Of a DNA stretch of 64,000 bases, positions 43,560 through 53,223 are shown piece after piece. Source of the stretch: JACRCT01 sp049841135 (GTDB lineage Bacteria > Myxococcota > Myxococcia > Myxococcales > UBA5297); NCBI GenBank assembly GCA_049841135.1, contig JASGHK010000001.1:1217768-1281767 (forward strand). The letters run 5' to 3'. Under the pieces are notes generated by a model. That model worked only from the letters and a program-made list of their open reading frames with translations, did not search any database and was not told where the DNA came from. The position numbers and the translations under genes were made by a program. Positions within the stretch are counted from its first letter, which is position 1. The number at the start of each line of letters is the position of its first letter.

Positions 43560-44489
43560 CTACTTCTTCTTCCCCTTGGCCGGCACCGGCTCCTCGGCCT
43601 CGCGCACCTGCTCCTGGGCGTCCGACCAGTTGCCGCCCTTCCACTCCGACGGCAGCGGCTGCTTCCACACGAACTTGCCGGAGACCTCTTCGCCCGAGAG
43701 GACGGACCGCGTCCCGATGTCCCAGGTGATCTCCACGGTGTTCACGTTGGAGGGGATCTTCGGCAGGTCGTAGGCGCCGAAGACGACGCCCGGGGGGAAC
43801 TCCTCGATGAACCGCTCGGGGTTGTCGATCTTGTAGGGGTCGCCGGCGGCGGTCATGCGGGTGACCTCCTTGCCCGCCTCGTCGAGGCCCAGCACGGTCA
43901 GCTCGTGGAAGGACGCGTTGACGTTGAGCTTGAGGACCTTGCTGCCGGCGCTGGTGTCCACCGACCACTTCCGCTGCGTGCCCCACAGCGCGTAGGAGAG
44001 CCGCAGCTTCGGCTCCTTGGGGTCGGCGATGCTCTCCACCTTGTAGATGTCGAAGCGCAGGCCGTTGTCGACGGCGGTGAAGACCGGGTCGTACTTGTTG
44101 CCCTTGGCCAGCTCCCAGAAGTCCAGGGTGGACTTGTAGCGCTCGGAGAGCAGCGTGTACTCGTTGTCCTTGACCTTCTTGGCGCGCTTCTTGGCCTCGA
44201 GGTCGTCGCCGAACTTCTCGTAGTCCTTCATCCCCTGGAACTTGTTGTAGTGCTCGGTCAGCTCGTTGAAGTACCACTTGAACAGCGCCTGCTGCTCGAA
44301 GCGGTACTTGTCGGGCGCCGCGAGCTGGCGCGCCAGCGGCTGCCGCTCGAGCCACTCGCGGCGAATGCGCTCCAGGTCCAGCTTGTGCTCGTACTCGTTC
44401 TTCGCCTTGCGGTAGGTGGTCAGGCCGTAGAAGCCGCCGCCCAGGACGATGGCGAGCACGACGATCAGCTTGACGATGGGATTGTTCAT
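43560..44489 (-). CDS. Membrane-anchored protein of unknown function
   Basis: 309 residues from ATG 44489. A single N-terminal membrane segment (about 6-22, VKLIVVLAIVLGGGFYGL) precedes a charged coiled region (about 24-110, rich in Lys/Glu/Arg). A beta-rich C-terminal domain follows and ends in a Lys-rich tail. It is probably anchored in the inner membrane and facing the periplasm. I recognise no domain. It is divergent from the MetX-like gene across a REP-like palindrome. Confidence 0.72.
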   Translation of the reverse strand: MNNPIVKLIVVLAIVLGGGFYGLTTYRKAKNEYEHKLDLERIRREWLERQPLARQLAAPDKYRFEQQALFKWYFNELTEHYNKFQGMKDYEKFGDDLEAKKRAKKVKDNEYTLLSERYKSTLDFWELAKGNKYDPVFTAVDNGLRFDIYKVESIADPKEPKLRLSYALWGTQRKWSVDTSAGSKVLKLNVNASFHELTVLGLDEAGKEVTRMTAAGDPYKIDNPERFIEEFPPGVVFGAYDLPKIPSNVNTVEITWDIGTRSVLSGEEVSGKFVWKQPLPSEWKGGNWSDAQEQVREAEEPVPAKGKKK

Positions 44490-44502
44490 CCGACTCCCCA
44501 AA

Positions 44503-44543
44503 GACTTCGGTTCGGAGGGAAGCGCAGCGCCGAGCCGAAGTCG
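44503..44543. repeat. REP-like imperfect palindrome, family A copy 2
   Basis: Nearly identical to 139-179, with better-matched arms (ACTTCGG...CCGAAGT). It sits between divergent genes. Confidence 0.7.
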
Positions 44544-44641
44544 GATGTCAAAGGATGCGACGAGAGAGCGACGAGGCGGCCCGGACGAATACCGCAAGGC
44601 CGCCGGGGGCGCAAACATCCCCGTGGTGTAGAGTGCAGTCC

Positions 44642-45646
44642 ATGGTCGAGGCGGTCGAGAGCATCACCCTGCCCGAGCCGCTGCCGCTGAGCTCCGGCGC
44701 ACGGCTGGGTCAGGCCTCGGTCGCCTTCTGCTCCTGGGGCGAGCGGCGCGACGACAACGTGGTGATGTTGCTCCACGGCCTCGCCCGCTCCCCTGCGGCA
44801 AAGCTGGACGGCGCGGCGCCTGGTCGCTCGACCGGCGGGTGGGCGAACGCGCTGTTCGGCCCTGGCCGGCCGTTCGACCCGGCGCGCCTCCACCTCCTCT
44901 GCCCCAACCTCCTGGGCAGCCCCTTCGGCTCCACCTCCGCGGCGAGCCCCGAGTGGCGCACCCGCCCGTTCCCGGAGCTGAGCGTCCAGGACCAGGCCGA
45001 CGCCGTCGCCGCCTTCCTCCGCGCCCAGAAGATCGACAAGGTCCGCGCGGTCATCGGCTTCTCGCTCGGCGGCACGGTGGCGCTGGCGCTGGCCGCGCGC
45101 CACCCCAGCCTGGTTCGCACGGTGGGCACGCTGGGCGGCCCGGCGCTCTTGCCCGCCGCCGCCCGCAAGCGCCTGGCGATGGTCGCCACGCTGCTCTCCG
45201 CCGACCCCGAGTACCGGGCCGAAGGCCAGGGCCCCGGGGCGGCCCGGGCGCTGCGCCGGGTGCGGATCTCGATGCTGCGCGACCTCTACCCCCACGACTT
45301 CGCGCTCACGCGAGGGGGCGCCTTCGAGTCCGAGCGGCGGCTGGACGCCGAGGCGGAGCAGTTCGCCGGCGAGTTCGATGCCCGCTGCTACGTGACCCTG
45401 TGCCGGACGTTGGCGAACGCCGACCTGACCGAGTCGCTCTCCCAGGTCAAGGCGCGCTGCCTGGTCGCCGCCTGCTCGACCGATCCGCTCGCCACGTCGA
45501 CCGCGATGCAGGACACCTACCACGCGCTCACCGCCGCCGGCGTGCGCACCCGCTACTTCGAGCTGGCATCGGAGTGCGGCCACCACGCGTTCTACCTGGA
45601 GCCGGAGAGCCTCGTCTTCCCGCTCCACGACCTCATCTCCGATTGA
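44642..45646 (+). CDS. MetX-like alpha/beta hydrolase (homoserine O-acyltransferase family)
   Basis: 334 residues from ATG 44642. The alpha/beta-hydrolase fold is shown by LLHGLARSP near 42, the nucleophile elbow GFSLGG near residue 140, and the late Asp and His of the triad (CSTDPLA near 280, CGHHAF near 315). The layout with an early LCPNLLGSPFGSTS loop matches homoserine/serine O-acetyltransferases (MetX), though typical MetX proteins are slightly longer and read GxSMGG. It may make O-acetylhomoserine for methionine synthesis or be a paralogous esterase. No other methionine gene is adjacent. Confidence 0.8.
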   Translation: MVEAVESITLPEPLPLSSGARLGQASVAFCSWGERRDDNVVMLLHGLARSPAAKLDGAAPGRSTGGWANALFGPGRPFDPARLHLLCPNLLGSPFGSTSAASPEWRTRPFPELSVQDQADAVAAFLRAQKIDKVRAVIGFSLGGTVALALAARHPSLVRTVGTLGGPALLPAAARKRLAMVATLLSADPEYRAEGQGPGAARALRRVRISMLRDLYPHDFALTRGGAFESERRLDAEAEQFAGEFDARCYVTLCRTLANADLTESLSQVKARCLVAACSTDPLATSTAMQDTYHALTAAGVRTRYFELASECGHHAFYLEPESLVFPLHDLISD

Positions 45647-45750
45647 CCACGCCCAGGAAGAAAGCCCCCAGGTCCCCAGGTGCCGGCAAGCCCGCCCGGC
45701 GGTCGCCGACTGGCCGCGAGGCCCCGAAGGGGATAGAAACAAAAGCCAAC

Positions 45751-47007
45751 ATGACCAACCAACCGATCAAGACCGACAAGCTCAGCCGCGACTTCCTGCA
45801 GGCCCTCCCCAAGACCGACCTGCACGTCCACCTCGACGGCTCCGTCCGCATCCCCACCCTCATTGACCTGGCGCGCCAGTACCACGTCCAGCTCCCCTCC
45901 AACACCGAGGCCGGCCTCAAGGAGCTGGTGTTCAAGGACCGCTACAAGGACCTGGCGGAGTACCTCACCGGCTTCCACTACATGACCGCCGTGCTCCAGA
46001 GCGAGCCGGCGCTCGAGCGCGTGGCCTACGAGCTGGCGCAGGACAACCAGGCCGAGGGCGTGCGCTACGTCGAGGTGCGCTTCGCCCCGCAGCTGCACGT
46101 CCACCGGCACCTGAACCCGGTCAACGTGCTGCGCGCGGTCGACGCCGGCCTGCGGCGCGCCCGCGACGAGTTCAACCGCCGTCCCGAGGTGGTCAGCGGC
46201 GCCGAGCCGCCGTTCGAGTACGGCATCATCGTGTGCGCCATGCGCGCCTTCAACGAGCACTTCTCGGAGTACTTCTCCGACGTGGTGCGCGCGCACCAGT
46301 TCGCGCCCAAGAACCACATGTTCGGGCTGGCCTCCCAGGAGCTGGCCCGCGCCGCGGTCCACGTGCGCGACGCCTACGACCTGCCCATCGTGGGCCTCGA
46401 CCTCGCCGGCGAGGAGAAGGGCTACCCGCCCGACGACCACCGCGCCGCCTACGAGTTCGCGCACAAGAACTTCATGAAGAAGACCGTGCACGCCGGCGAG
46501 GCCTACGGCCCGGAGTCGATCTTCCAGGCCATCACCGAGTGCTACGCCGACCGGATCGGCCACGGCTACTTCCTGCTCGACCCGTCGATGGTCGCCGACC
46601 CGAGCATCAAGGACCGCGAGGCCTACGTCAGCAAGCTCTCGGAGTACATCGCCGACCGGCGCATCACCATCGAGGTCTGCCTGACCTCGAACCTGCAGAC
46701 CATCCCGCAGCTCAAGGACCTGTCGCAGCACAGTTTCAACAAGCTGCGCGAGGCCCGGCTGTCGACGACCATCTGCACCGACAACCGGACGGTCTCCAGC
46801 ACCACCGTCACCAACGAGCTCGACCTGGCGGTGCGCTACTGCGGCGTCGACGCCCGGGTGCTCAAGAGCATCATCATCTACGGGTTCAAGCGCAGCTTCT
46901 TCCCGGGCAGCTACCTGGTGAAGCGCCGCTACGTCCGGCAGATCATCGACTACTACGAGAAGATCGAGCGCAAGTTCCTGGGCGCTACCGCCGAAGGCGC
47001 CGCGTAA
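45751..47007 (+). CDS. add: Adenosine deaminase
   Basis: 418 residues from ATG 45751. Zinc and catalytic motifs of the ADA family are present: KTDLHVHLDGS near residue 21, VRFAPQLHVHR near 108, TVHAGEAYGPESI near 247, RIGHGYFLL near 268, and NRTVSS in the SSNxxT/D-type region near 345. It deaminates adenosine to inosine in purine salvage. It is longer than E. coli Add because of a C-terminal extension shared by some bacterial homologues. It lies 104 bases downstream of the MetX-like gene and is followed by a strong terminator hairpin. Confidence 0.9.
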   Translation: MTNQPIKTDKLSRDFLQALPKTDLHVHLDGSVRIPTLIDLARQYHVQLPSNTEAGLKELVFKDRYKDLAEYLTGFHYMTAVLQSEPALERVAYELAQDNQAEGVRYVEVRFAPQLHVHRHLNPVNVLRAVDAGLRRARDEFNRRPEVVSGAEPPFEYGIIVCAMRAFNEHFSEYFSDVVRAHQFAPKNHMFGLASQELARAAVHVRDAYDLPIVGLDLAGEEKGYPPDDHRAAYEFAHKNFMKKTVHAGEAYGPESIFQAITECYADRIGHGYFLLDPSMVADPSIKDREAYVSKLSEYIADRRITIEVCLTSNLQTIPQLKDLSQHSFNKLREARLSTTICTDNRTVSSTTVTNELDLAVRYCGVDARVLKSIIIYGFKRSFFPGSYLVKRRYVRQIIDYYEKIERKFLGATAEGAA

Positions 47008-47037
47008 GGCTCCGCCCCCGACTTCTGGCTGCTTTGG

Positions 47038-47067
47038 CCGCCCGCGTGATCCCCATCACGCGGGCGG
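47038..47067 (+). terminator. Intrinsic-type terminator after add
   Basis: A 13-bp perfect stem (CCGCCCGCGTGAT with its complement) with a CCCC loop, followed by TCTCGTT, 30 bases after the add stop. Confidence 0.8.
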
Positions 47068-47325
47068 TCTCGTTGCGGGCTCTCGACGGCCGGCCGGCAA
47101 CCCAAGAATCCCGGATTTGCCCCTAGGAGGCCCCAGGCGGCTCGCGGTGGGCCGACGAGGGGGCCAGGCCCATTTCAGCAAGCCTGACCAACGGACCCCT
47201 GCTCCACCGGCCAGCCAGGGGCCTTCCAGAGCCTTCCGAAGGCATCCGTAACTGCTCGTTTTTGCTTGCTTATTTAGGCAACCGAGCCGTGACCCGCATC
47301 ACACGGTGGGAGCTTGGCACACCCG
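47068..47325. other. Convergent intergenic region, nothing recognised
   Basis: About 260 bases between the add terminator and the stop of the Sel1-repeat gene. It contains an AT-rich patch near 47255-47280. I see no gene, promoter or repeat. Confidence 0.5.
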
Positions 47326-48621
47326 CTACTTCACTGGCTGGGGTCGCGGGTCGTACTGCGTCAGGTAGCAGGCCTTCTCGTCGAGAGCGCAGGCCTTCTT
47401 GCGGAAGGACTCGCCCTTGGCCTCGTCCTTGGGCAAGTCCACGGCGAAGCTGAACATCTGGGAGAGGTACGCGCAGCTCATGGCCTCTTTGGCCTCGCAG
47501 GCCTTCTCGAGGATCTTCACCGCCCGGGGAACGTCCTTGGGGATCGCCGGGTGGCCTTTGCGCAGCACCCGCACCGGCATCTCGCAGCCGGCGAACTGGC
47601 CCGCCTCGCAGGCCTTGAGCAGGGTGTCGAAGTAGACCTTGGCCAGCTCGGCCTTTCCGGCACCCCGGCCGATGAGCTCGGTGGCCGTCTCGCAGCCCAT
47701 CTTCCAGCCGGTGCGGCAGGCGCGGTCGTGGAAGTCGACCGCGCGGTCGAGGTCCTTGGCCTCCTCGGCGAGGATGCCCACCTTGAAGCAGCCCTCGCCG
47801 AGCTCGGCTGCGCAGGCCTTCTCGGCCCAACGCGCCTTGTCGCCATCGGGCGCCTTGATCGAGGCCATGTAGCAGGCGGGGCCGGAGCCCAGCTCGCACG
47901 CTTTGCGGATGAGCGACTGGGACTTCTGCTGCGCCTTGGGGTCGTCCTTCTTGCCCTCGACCGCGAAGCGCGCCGCGAGCTCGCAGTCGTCGACCAGGCC
48001 CAGGTCGCACGACTTCTCCAGCATCGCCGCCACGCGGGCCTCGTCCTTGGCGACGCTCTTCCCGCCCGCGAAGAGGATCGCGAGGTTGTGGCAGGCGTCG
48101 CGCGCGCCGCCGTTGCAGGCGGCGTCGAGCAGCTTCACCGCACCCTTGGCGTCGCCCGCGTCGATCAGCAGCATCCCTGCCTGGATGCAGCCCGCGGTCT
48201 CGCCGCCGTCGCAGCCCTTCTTGGCGAACGCCATCGCCTGCTTGGCGTCCTTGGCGACCCCGACGCCGTCCCGGTACTTGATCCCGACCTGGACGCAGCC
48301 CGGCGCCGACTTGAGGTCGCAGGCCTTCTGCGAGAGCGCGAACGAGGCCGCCGGGTCCCGGGTCGCGGTCGCCTGGCTGGCGCACCCCGGCGCGAAGCCG
48401 CCGTCGCAGGCCTTCTTGAACAGCTCGAGCGCCCCCTTCTCGTCGGCGAAGCCTTCCTTGCCTTCGGCCTTGATGACCCCCAGGCCCCAGCAGGCGTCGA
48501 GCGCGCCGGCGTCGCACTTCTTCTTGCAGTCCGAACCACCGGAGCAGCCGGGCTTGGGCGCGGCGAGTGCGGCCCCAGGCACGGCGAGCGCCACCGCGAC
48601 GATCACGGCTCTCTTCAGCAT
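47326..48621 (-). CDS. Secreted Sel1-like repeat protein, cysteine-rich
   Basis: 431 residues from ATG 48621, with a GGGGGAA site upstream. A signal peptide (about 1-21, ending ALA-AP) precedes about ten Sel1-like helical repeats of roughly 36-40 residues. Each repeat carries a paired-cysteine pattern A-C-D-x-G-x(3)-A-C, so they are probably disulphide-stabilised after export, as in Helicobacter Hcp proteins. Such repeats mediate protein-protein contacts. The partner is unknown. Confidence 0.85.
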   Translation of the reverse strand: MLKRAVIVAVALAVPGAALAAPKPGCSGGSDCKKKCDAGALDACWGLGVIKAEGKEGFADEKGALELFKKACDGGFAPGCASQATATRDPAASFALSQKACDLKSAPGCVQVGIKYRDGVGVAKDAKQAMAFAKKGCDGGETAGCIQAGMLLIDAGDAKGAVKLLDAACNGGARDACHNLAILFAGGKSVAKDEARVAAMLEKSCDLGLVDDCELAARFAVEGKKDDPKAQQKSQSLIRKACELGSGPACYMASIKAPDGDKARWAEKACAAELGEGCFKVGILAEEAKDLDRAVDFHDRACRTGWKMGCETATELIGRGAGKAELAKVYFDTLLKACEAGQFAGCEMPVRVLRKGHPAIPKDVPRAVKILEKACEAKEAMSCAYLSQMFSFAVDLPKDEAKGESFRKKACALDEKACYLTQYDPRPQPVK

Positions 48622-48645
48622 GTCGCTTCCCCCGTGCGCCGGCCG

Positions 48646-49278
48646 CTAGCGGCTGGCGAACCCCGGCAACCGAGCCCGGATGGCGCCCACGACCATCTCG
48701 ATGGAGACGTCGTTGTTGCCGCCGTGCGGGATGATGATGTCCGCGTGGCGCTTGGACGGCTCGCAGAAGCCGTAGTGCATCGGGCGCACGCTCTTGAAGT
48801 ACTGGGTGACGATGGCGTCGAAGTCGCGGCCGCGCTCTTTGATGTCGCGGGTGAGGCGCCGGATGATCCGCACGTCGTCCTCGGCGTCGACGAAGATCTT
48901 GACGTCCAGCTCCTTGCGGACCGCCTCGATGGACAGCACGAGGATGCCCTCGAGGATGATGGCGTCGGCCGGCTCGATGCGCGTGGTCTCCTTCTCGCGC
49001 ACGCAGTGGACGAAGCTGTAGTGCGGCTTCTCCACCGCCTTGCCGGCCTTCAGGTCGCGCACCTGCTGGACGAGCAGCTCGGTGTCGAACGCGTCCGGAT
49101 GGTCGAAGTTGATCTCCAACCGCTCCTCGAACGTCATGTCCGACAGGTCCCGGTAGTACGAGTCCTGGTCGAGCAATGAGACGCGGCTGCCTTTGAGGCG
49201 GTTGACGATCTTGTTGGCGACGGTGGTCTTGCCAGAAGCGGTGCCGCCCGCGATGCCCACGACGAGAGGAGAGAACAT
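48646..49278 (-). CDS. udk: Uridine kinase
   Basis: 210 residues from ATG 49278; an in-frame ATG at 49290 is an alternative. Walker A is GGTASGKTT (residues 11-19). LLDQDSYYRDL near 35, NFDHPDAFD near 57, YSFVHCVR near 86 and EGILVL near 110 are diagnostic of uridine/cytidine kinases. It phosphorylates uridine and cytidine in pyrimidine salvage. The length matches the family. Confidence 0.95.
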   Translation of the reverse strand: MFSPLVVGIAGGTASGKTTVANKIVNRLKGSRVSLLDQDSYYRDLSDMTFEERLEINFDHPDAFDTELLVQQVRDLKAGKAVEKPHYSFVHCVREKETTRIEPADAIILEGILVLSIEAVRKELDVKIFVDAEDDVRIIRRLTRDIKERGRDFDAIVTQYFKSVRPMHYGFCEPSKRHADIIIPHGGNNDVSIEMVVGAIRARLPGFASR

Positions 49279-49447
49279 GGCGGGGCGCATCCTAGAGAAG
49301 CGCTGTTCGCTTGTCGACCCTTCGCGAACGGGCGGCTGGTGGCCGAAAAGGCGCCCTGCCTCCCCCGGCTGCCGACAGGCTTGACGCGCCCGGGCGCCCC
49401 TGCTGGACCGCCGCTCAGCGTAGGATGGCCGCCTGCCAGGAGGGGCG

Positions 49448-52400
49448 ATGGGAACCCGGGCGAGCCCACGGTCGTTGCGCGACTGCGAGAGGCTCGCGGA
49501 GTCGATCCTCCGCGGGCGCGTCGAGGCCGAGCCGCGCCAACTGCTGGACGTCATCCACGCCGTCAACCCCACCGGGCACGGGCTCGACACCGCCGAGACC
49601 CAGCGGCGCTACGCGCTCAAGAGCCGGCTGCAGAGCCTGCTCGTGCGCCGCTTCCGCGACGACCTCGTCATCGAGCCGGAGGCGGACGGGATCGTCGGCT
49701 TGCGGCTGCGCTCGGTGGCAGGCGACGCCTGCCACGCCCGCCTCTGCGACCTGGAGGACGACGCCCGTGCCTGGCTTCGCCTGCAGCTCGACCTGGGTCT
49801 GGCCACGCTCCCGCCTCCGCCGGCACCCGCCGCGCCGCCCGCGCGCAAGAAGCCCGGCTCGCGCGGCCGGGCCCAGCGCAGCGGCTCGGCAGCGGAGCGG
49901 CTTGCCGACGCCGACGAGCTGCTTCTCGCCTACGACTACGCGGCGGCCCGCGAGGCCCTGGAGGACGCGTTCGCGCTCACGGCGGGGGCTCCAGCGGCGG
50001 CGGTCCCGCTCCTGTCTCTGCTTGTCGACACGCTCGCCGCCGACGGCGACGCGCTCTCCCTGGAGGAGGAGCTCAGCGCCGAGTCCGCCGCCCTGCCCTC
50101 CGTGCGCGCCCTGCTGGCGGTCGCCGCCGCGCGCCTGGGCGACTCGGCGCGAGCCTTCGGCTTTCTGGACGGCTTGACGGACCCCCGCAGCGCCGACGCC
50201 TGGCTCCTCCTCGCCCGCGCGCAGCCCGACCCGGCCCTCGCGTCCCGCCACCTGCGGCGCGCCGCGCAGCTCGCCCCCACCCATCCCGAGCTCGCCTCGC
50301 TTGAGTCCGAGCTGTCGCGGCGCGAGGCGGACCTACGCCGGCCCGCCGAGGAGGCGCTGGGCCAAGCCATCCAGAGCGGCGAGGACGCGGCGATCGAGCA
50401 GCGGGCCCGGGACGTGCTCGCGCGCTGGCCCGCCTCCGAGGCGGCAGGGCGAGCGCTGCGCGAGCTCGAGGTGCGCCGCCGAGACCGAAGGGCCCAGGCC
50501 CTGCTCGCCGAGGCCGACGCTGCGCGTGACGCGGGCGACTTCGCCGCCGAGCTGCGGGCCCTGCGTGGCATCTCGCAGGCGGGCTCGGCCGTCGCCGGGC
50601 TCGAGTCCCGCCTCGAGCGCGCCGCAGCCGACGAGGAGGACGCACGGGCGGCCCGTCTGGCCGCGGAGCTTCACCGCCGGCGTGCGGCGGGCGAGCGGGC
50701 CGAGGCGCTGCTGGGGTTCCTGGAGCTCGCGCCGCGCGGGCGCGAGAAGGTGCGCGGCCTCGGCTGGCCGGAGCTGCCGGCGCTGGAGGCGCTCGGGGCG
50801 CGCTGCCGCCCACGAGAGGCCGTGGAGGCCCTGCTGGCGCTCGAAGAGGCGGAGCGGGCCACCCCAGAGCGGACCCGCTCCCTGCTGGCGCGGCACGAGC
50901 GCGCCTTCGCGGGGTTGCCGCGCGCCCGCGAGCCTCGCCCTCGCCGCAGAAGAGGCCATCCGAAGCCAGCGCCGGGCCGCTGCGATCACGCAGCTCGAGC
51001 GGGCGCAGGCCGCGACGAGCGCCGGCCGCCTGGAGCAGGCGGAGCGCCAGCTGGCCGAGGTCGATGCGCGGGCCCTTCCCGAGGATCGCGCCGCCGAGCT
51101 CTCGTCGCTGTCGGCGAGGCTCGCCGGCCTGCGCCGGCAGGTCGAGGCCACCCGCGAATTCGACGTGCTCTGCGCAAAGCGCGGAGCTCGTCCGTGCGCG
51201 CGAGGTCGCCCGGCGCGCCCTGGCGTCGGCGCCCCCCGAGGCCCTGGACGAGTGGCGCGACCGGGCTCGGTCGGCTGACTCGAAGCTTCGCAACGAGTGG
51301 CGGCTGCTCGACCTCCCGCTGCCTGGCGGCCGGCCCCCTCCGCCGGACACGGTGCTCCCCTATCACCCAGGCACCTTCGCTCCCGCCTGGCTCTCTCCCG
51401 ACCGCAAGCGCCTGGCGCTCGTGAGCTTCTACGGCCGCTGGGGCTTCGTGCGCGAGCTGGAGCCCGCCACCGGCCGGGTCGTGCGCGAGCGGGTGCTGCG
51501 AGCGCCGGGTGAGCTGTGCCATCCCCAGGTGGATTGGGACGAGCAGGGCCTGCGCCTGTTCGACGATGGCCCGCACCGCCTGCTCCTCGTGGCCGACGAT
51601 GCGCACGACGTGCTGCGCTGGGACGACCTGGAGGGCGTGCTCCCGGACGACGAGGAGCGGCTGGACCCGTTCCTGTTGCCGGGGACCTCGCGCATCTGGG
51701 CCCAGGTGGAGCGCGACTGCGTGTCGCACGACCTCGACCGGCGCCGCGCGGACCGCACCTTGACCGAATGCATGCCCGTCGTCGCCGTCCTCGGTCCGGG
51801 CGAGGCGAGGGTGGCGACCGACCGGGTGGGCGAGGGGGCACTGCTGCTCGACGCGAAGGGCCACGTCCTCGCCAAGGGAGACCGCATCGAGACCCTCGCC
51901 GGCGCGGCTGCGCACCCTTCCGGCGAAGGCGTGCTCGCGCTCGAGACGGTCGAGGCCTTCGGGGGCCAACCGTCGGCGGCCAGGCTGCATGCCCTCGGGC
52001 GATCCCCCCACGAGCCCTTCTCGCTCGGAGAGGACACGGCCCACTCGCCGCCCGACGTCGCGACTTCGCTGGCGCTCGGGTGCACCTTCGTCGCGCACGA
52101 ACCGACCCACCGCCGCCACCTCCTCACCGCCGTGCGCTGGAACGGCGCGGCGCTCGAGATGGCCTGGCAACGGGAGGTCCCCGCCAAGCTCCAGCTGGTC
52201 CAGGACCTCCACGCCGGCGAGGTCGTGGCGCTCTCGCCCTGCGCGCGGGGGCTCCGGGTGGAGCCCCTGGCGGCCACCGCGCCCGAACCCTTCGAGCTCC
52301 TCGCCGAGCGGTTCACTCCGGAGACCCGGCCGCCGTTCGGCGACCACTGCTGCTGGCTGTCTCGGGCCTCCGGCCTGCGCCCCAGCGCGTTCCAGGAGCG

Positions 52401-53205
52401 ATTCGAGCTGACCTTCGGCGAGTCGCGCCTCAAGATCGCGCACGAGCTGCTCGAAGCTTCTGGCGGCGACGGCGAGACCGCGGCGGAGCTCATCCTCGCG
52501 ATGGAGCGAGCCGGGGGAGAGGACGTCAACAGGGCCTTCATCGGGCACTGCCTGACCCGCTTCCCGGGCCACCCGGCCCTGGCGATCTGGCGGGCCTGGC
52601 AGCTGGGCGTCGGGGAGGATTGGCGCGGGCTCCGGGATCTCCTCGTCAGCCAGGCGGCTTCCTCGGACGACCAGATGGCCTGCCTGCACTGGCACCTTCG
52701 TGGCCTCGCCCACTTCCACCTCGGCGAGCTCGAGGCTGCGCTCGGGTGCTGGGGCGAAGGCGCGGGCCTCGCGCAGCCGGGGTGCTCGATGCTGGAGCTC
52801 CTCGCCGCCGTTTCCCCGCTGGTGCACCCCGAGGGCACGGCGCCGCTGCCGCCCCCGGCCGCGGCGCTCGACACGGCCACCATTCGAGTCACCCACGCGG
52901 TCGCGCGCGCCGCGACCTGTCGCCGGCGCGGCGACTGGAGAGCGGCGCGCTCCTGCCTCGATGTCCCCGACGTGCACCGCCTCGCCGATCGGCAGGTCGA
53001 CGCGCTCTTGGCCGAGGCCTGGCTGGGCGAGGAGCCGCAGGACCCCTTCGAGCGCCTCCGCATGGCCCGCGCGCTGGCGCGCCTCGTCGAGAAGCGTTCG
53101 TTCGCGAGCCTTCCGCTGGCCACCGCTGCCCTGGGCCCCGAGGAGGAGCAGCGCGTGGTCCACCGGGCCGAGACCTGGCTCAATCGCTTCGCCGTGACGC
53201 CGTGA
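49448..53205 (+). CDS. Large TPR-rich / propeller-like protein (two frame breaks)
   Basis: Begins at ATG 49448 after AGGAGGGG. The first ~500 residues are Ala/Leu/Arg-rich helical repeats resembling TPRs, with a basic linker near 130-145. The frame is lost at GAGCCTC (50930-50936) and resumes as LALAAEEAIRSQRRAAAITQ. It is lost again at GGAGCTC (51183-51189) and resumes as LVRAREVARRALAS. The C-terminal ~650 residues contain a WD/propeller-like region (WLSPDRKRLALVSFYGRWGF, DEQGLRLFDDG) and end in more TPR-like helices. Corrected, it is about 1250 residues. It is probably a cytoplasmic scaffold, and I do not recognise a function. Confidence 0.72.
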
Positions 53206-53223
53206 GCCGTCCGCCCCGCCTCG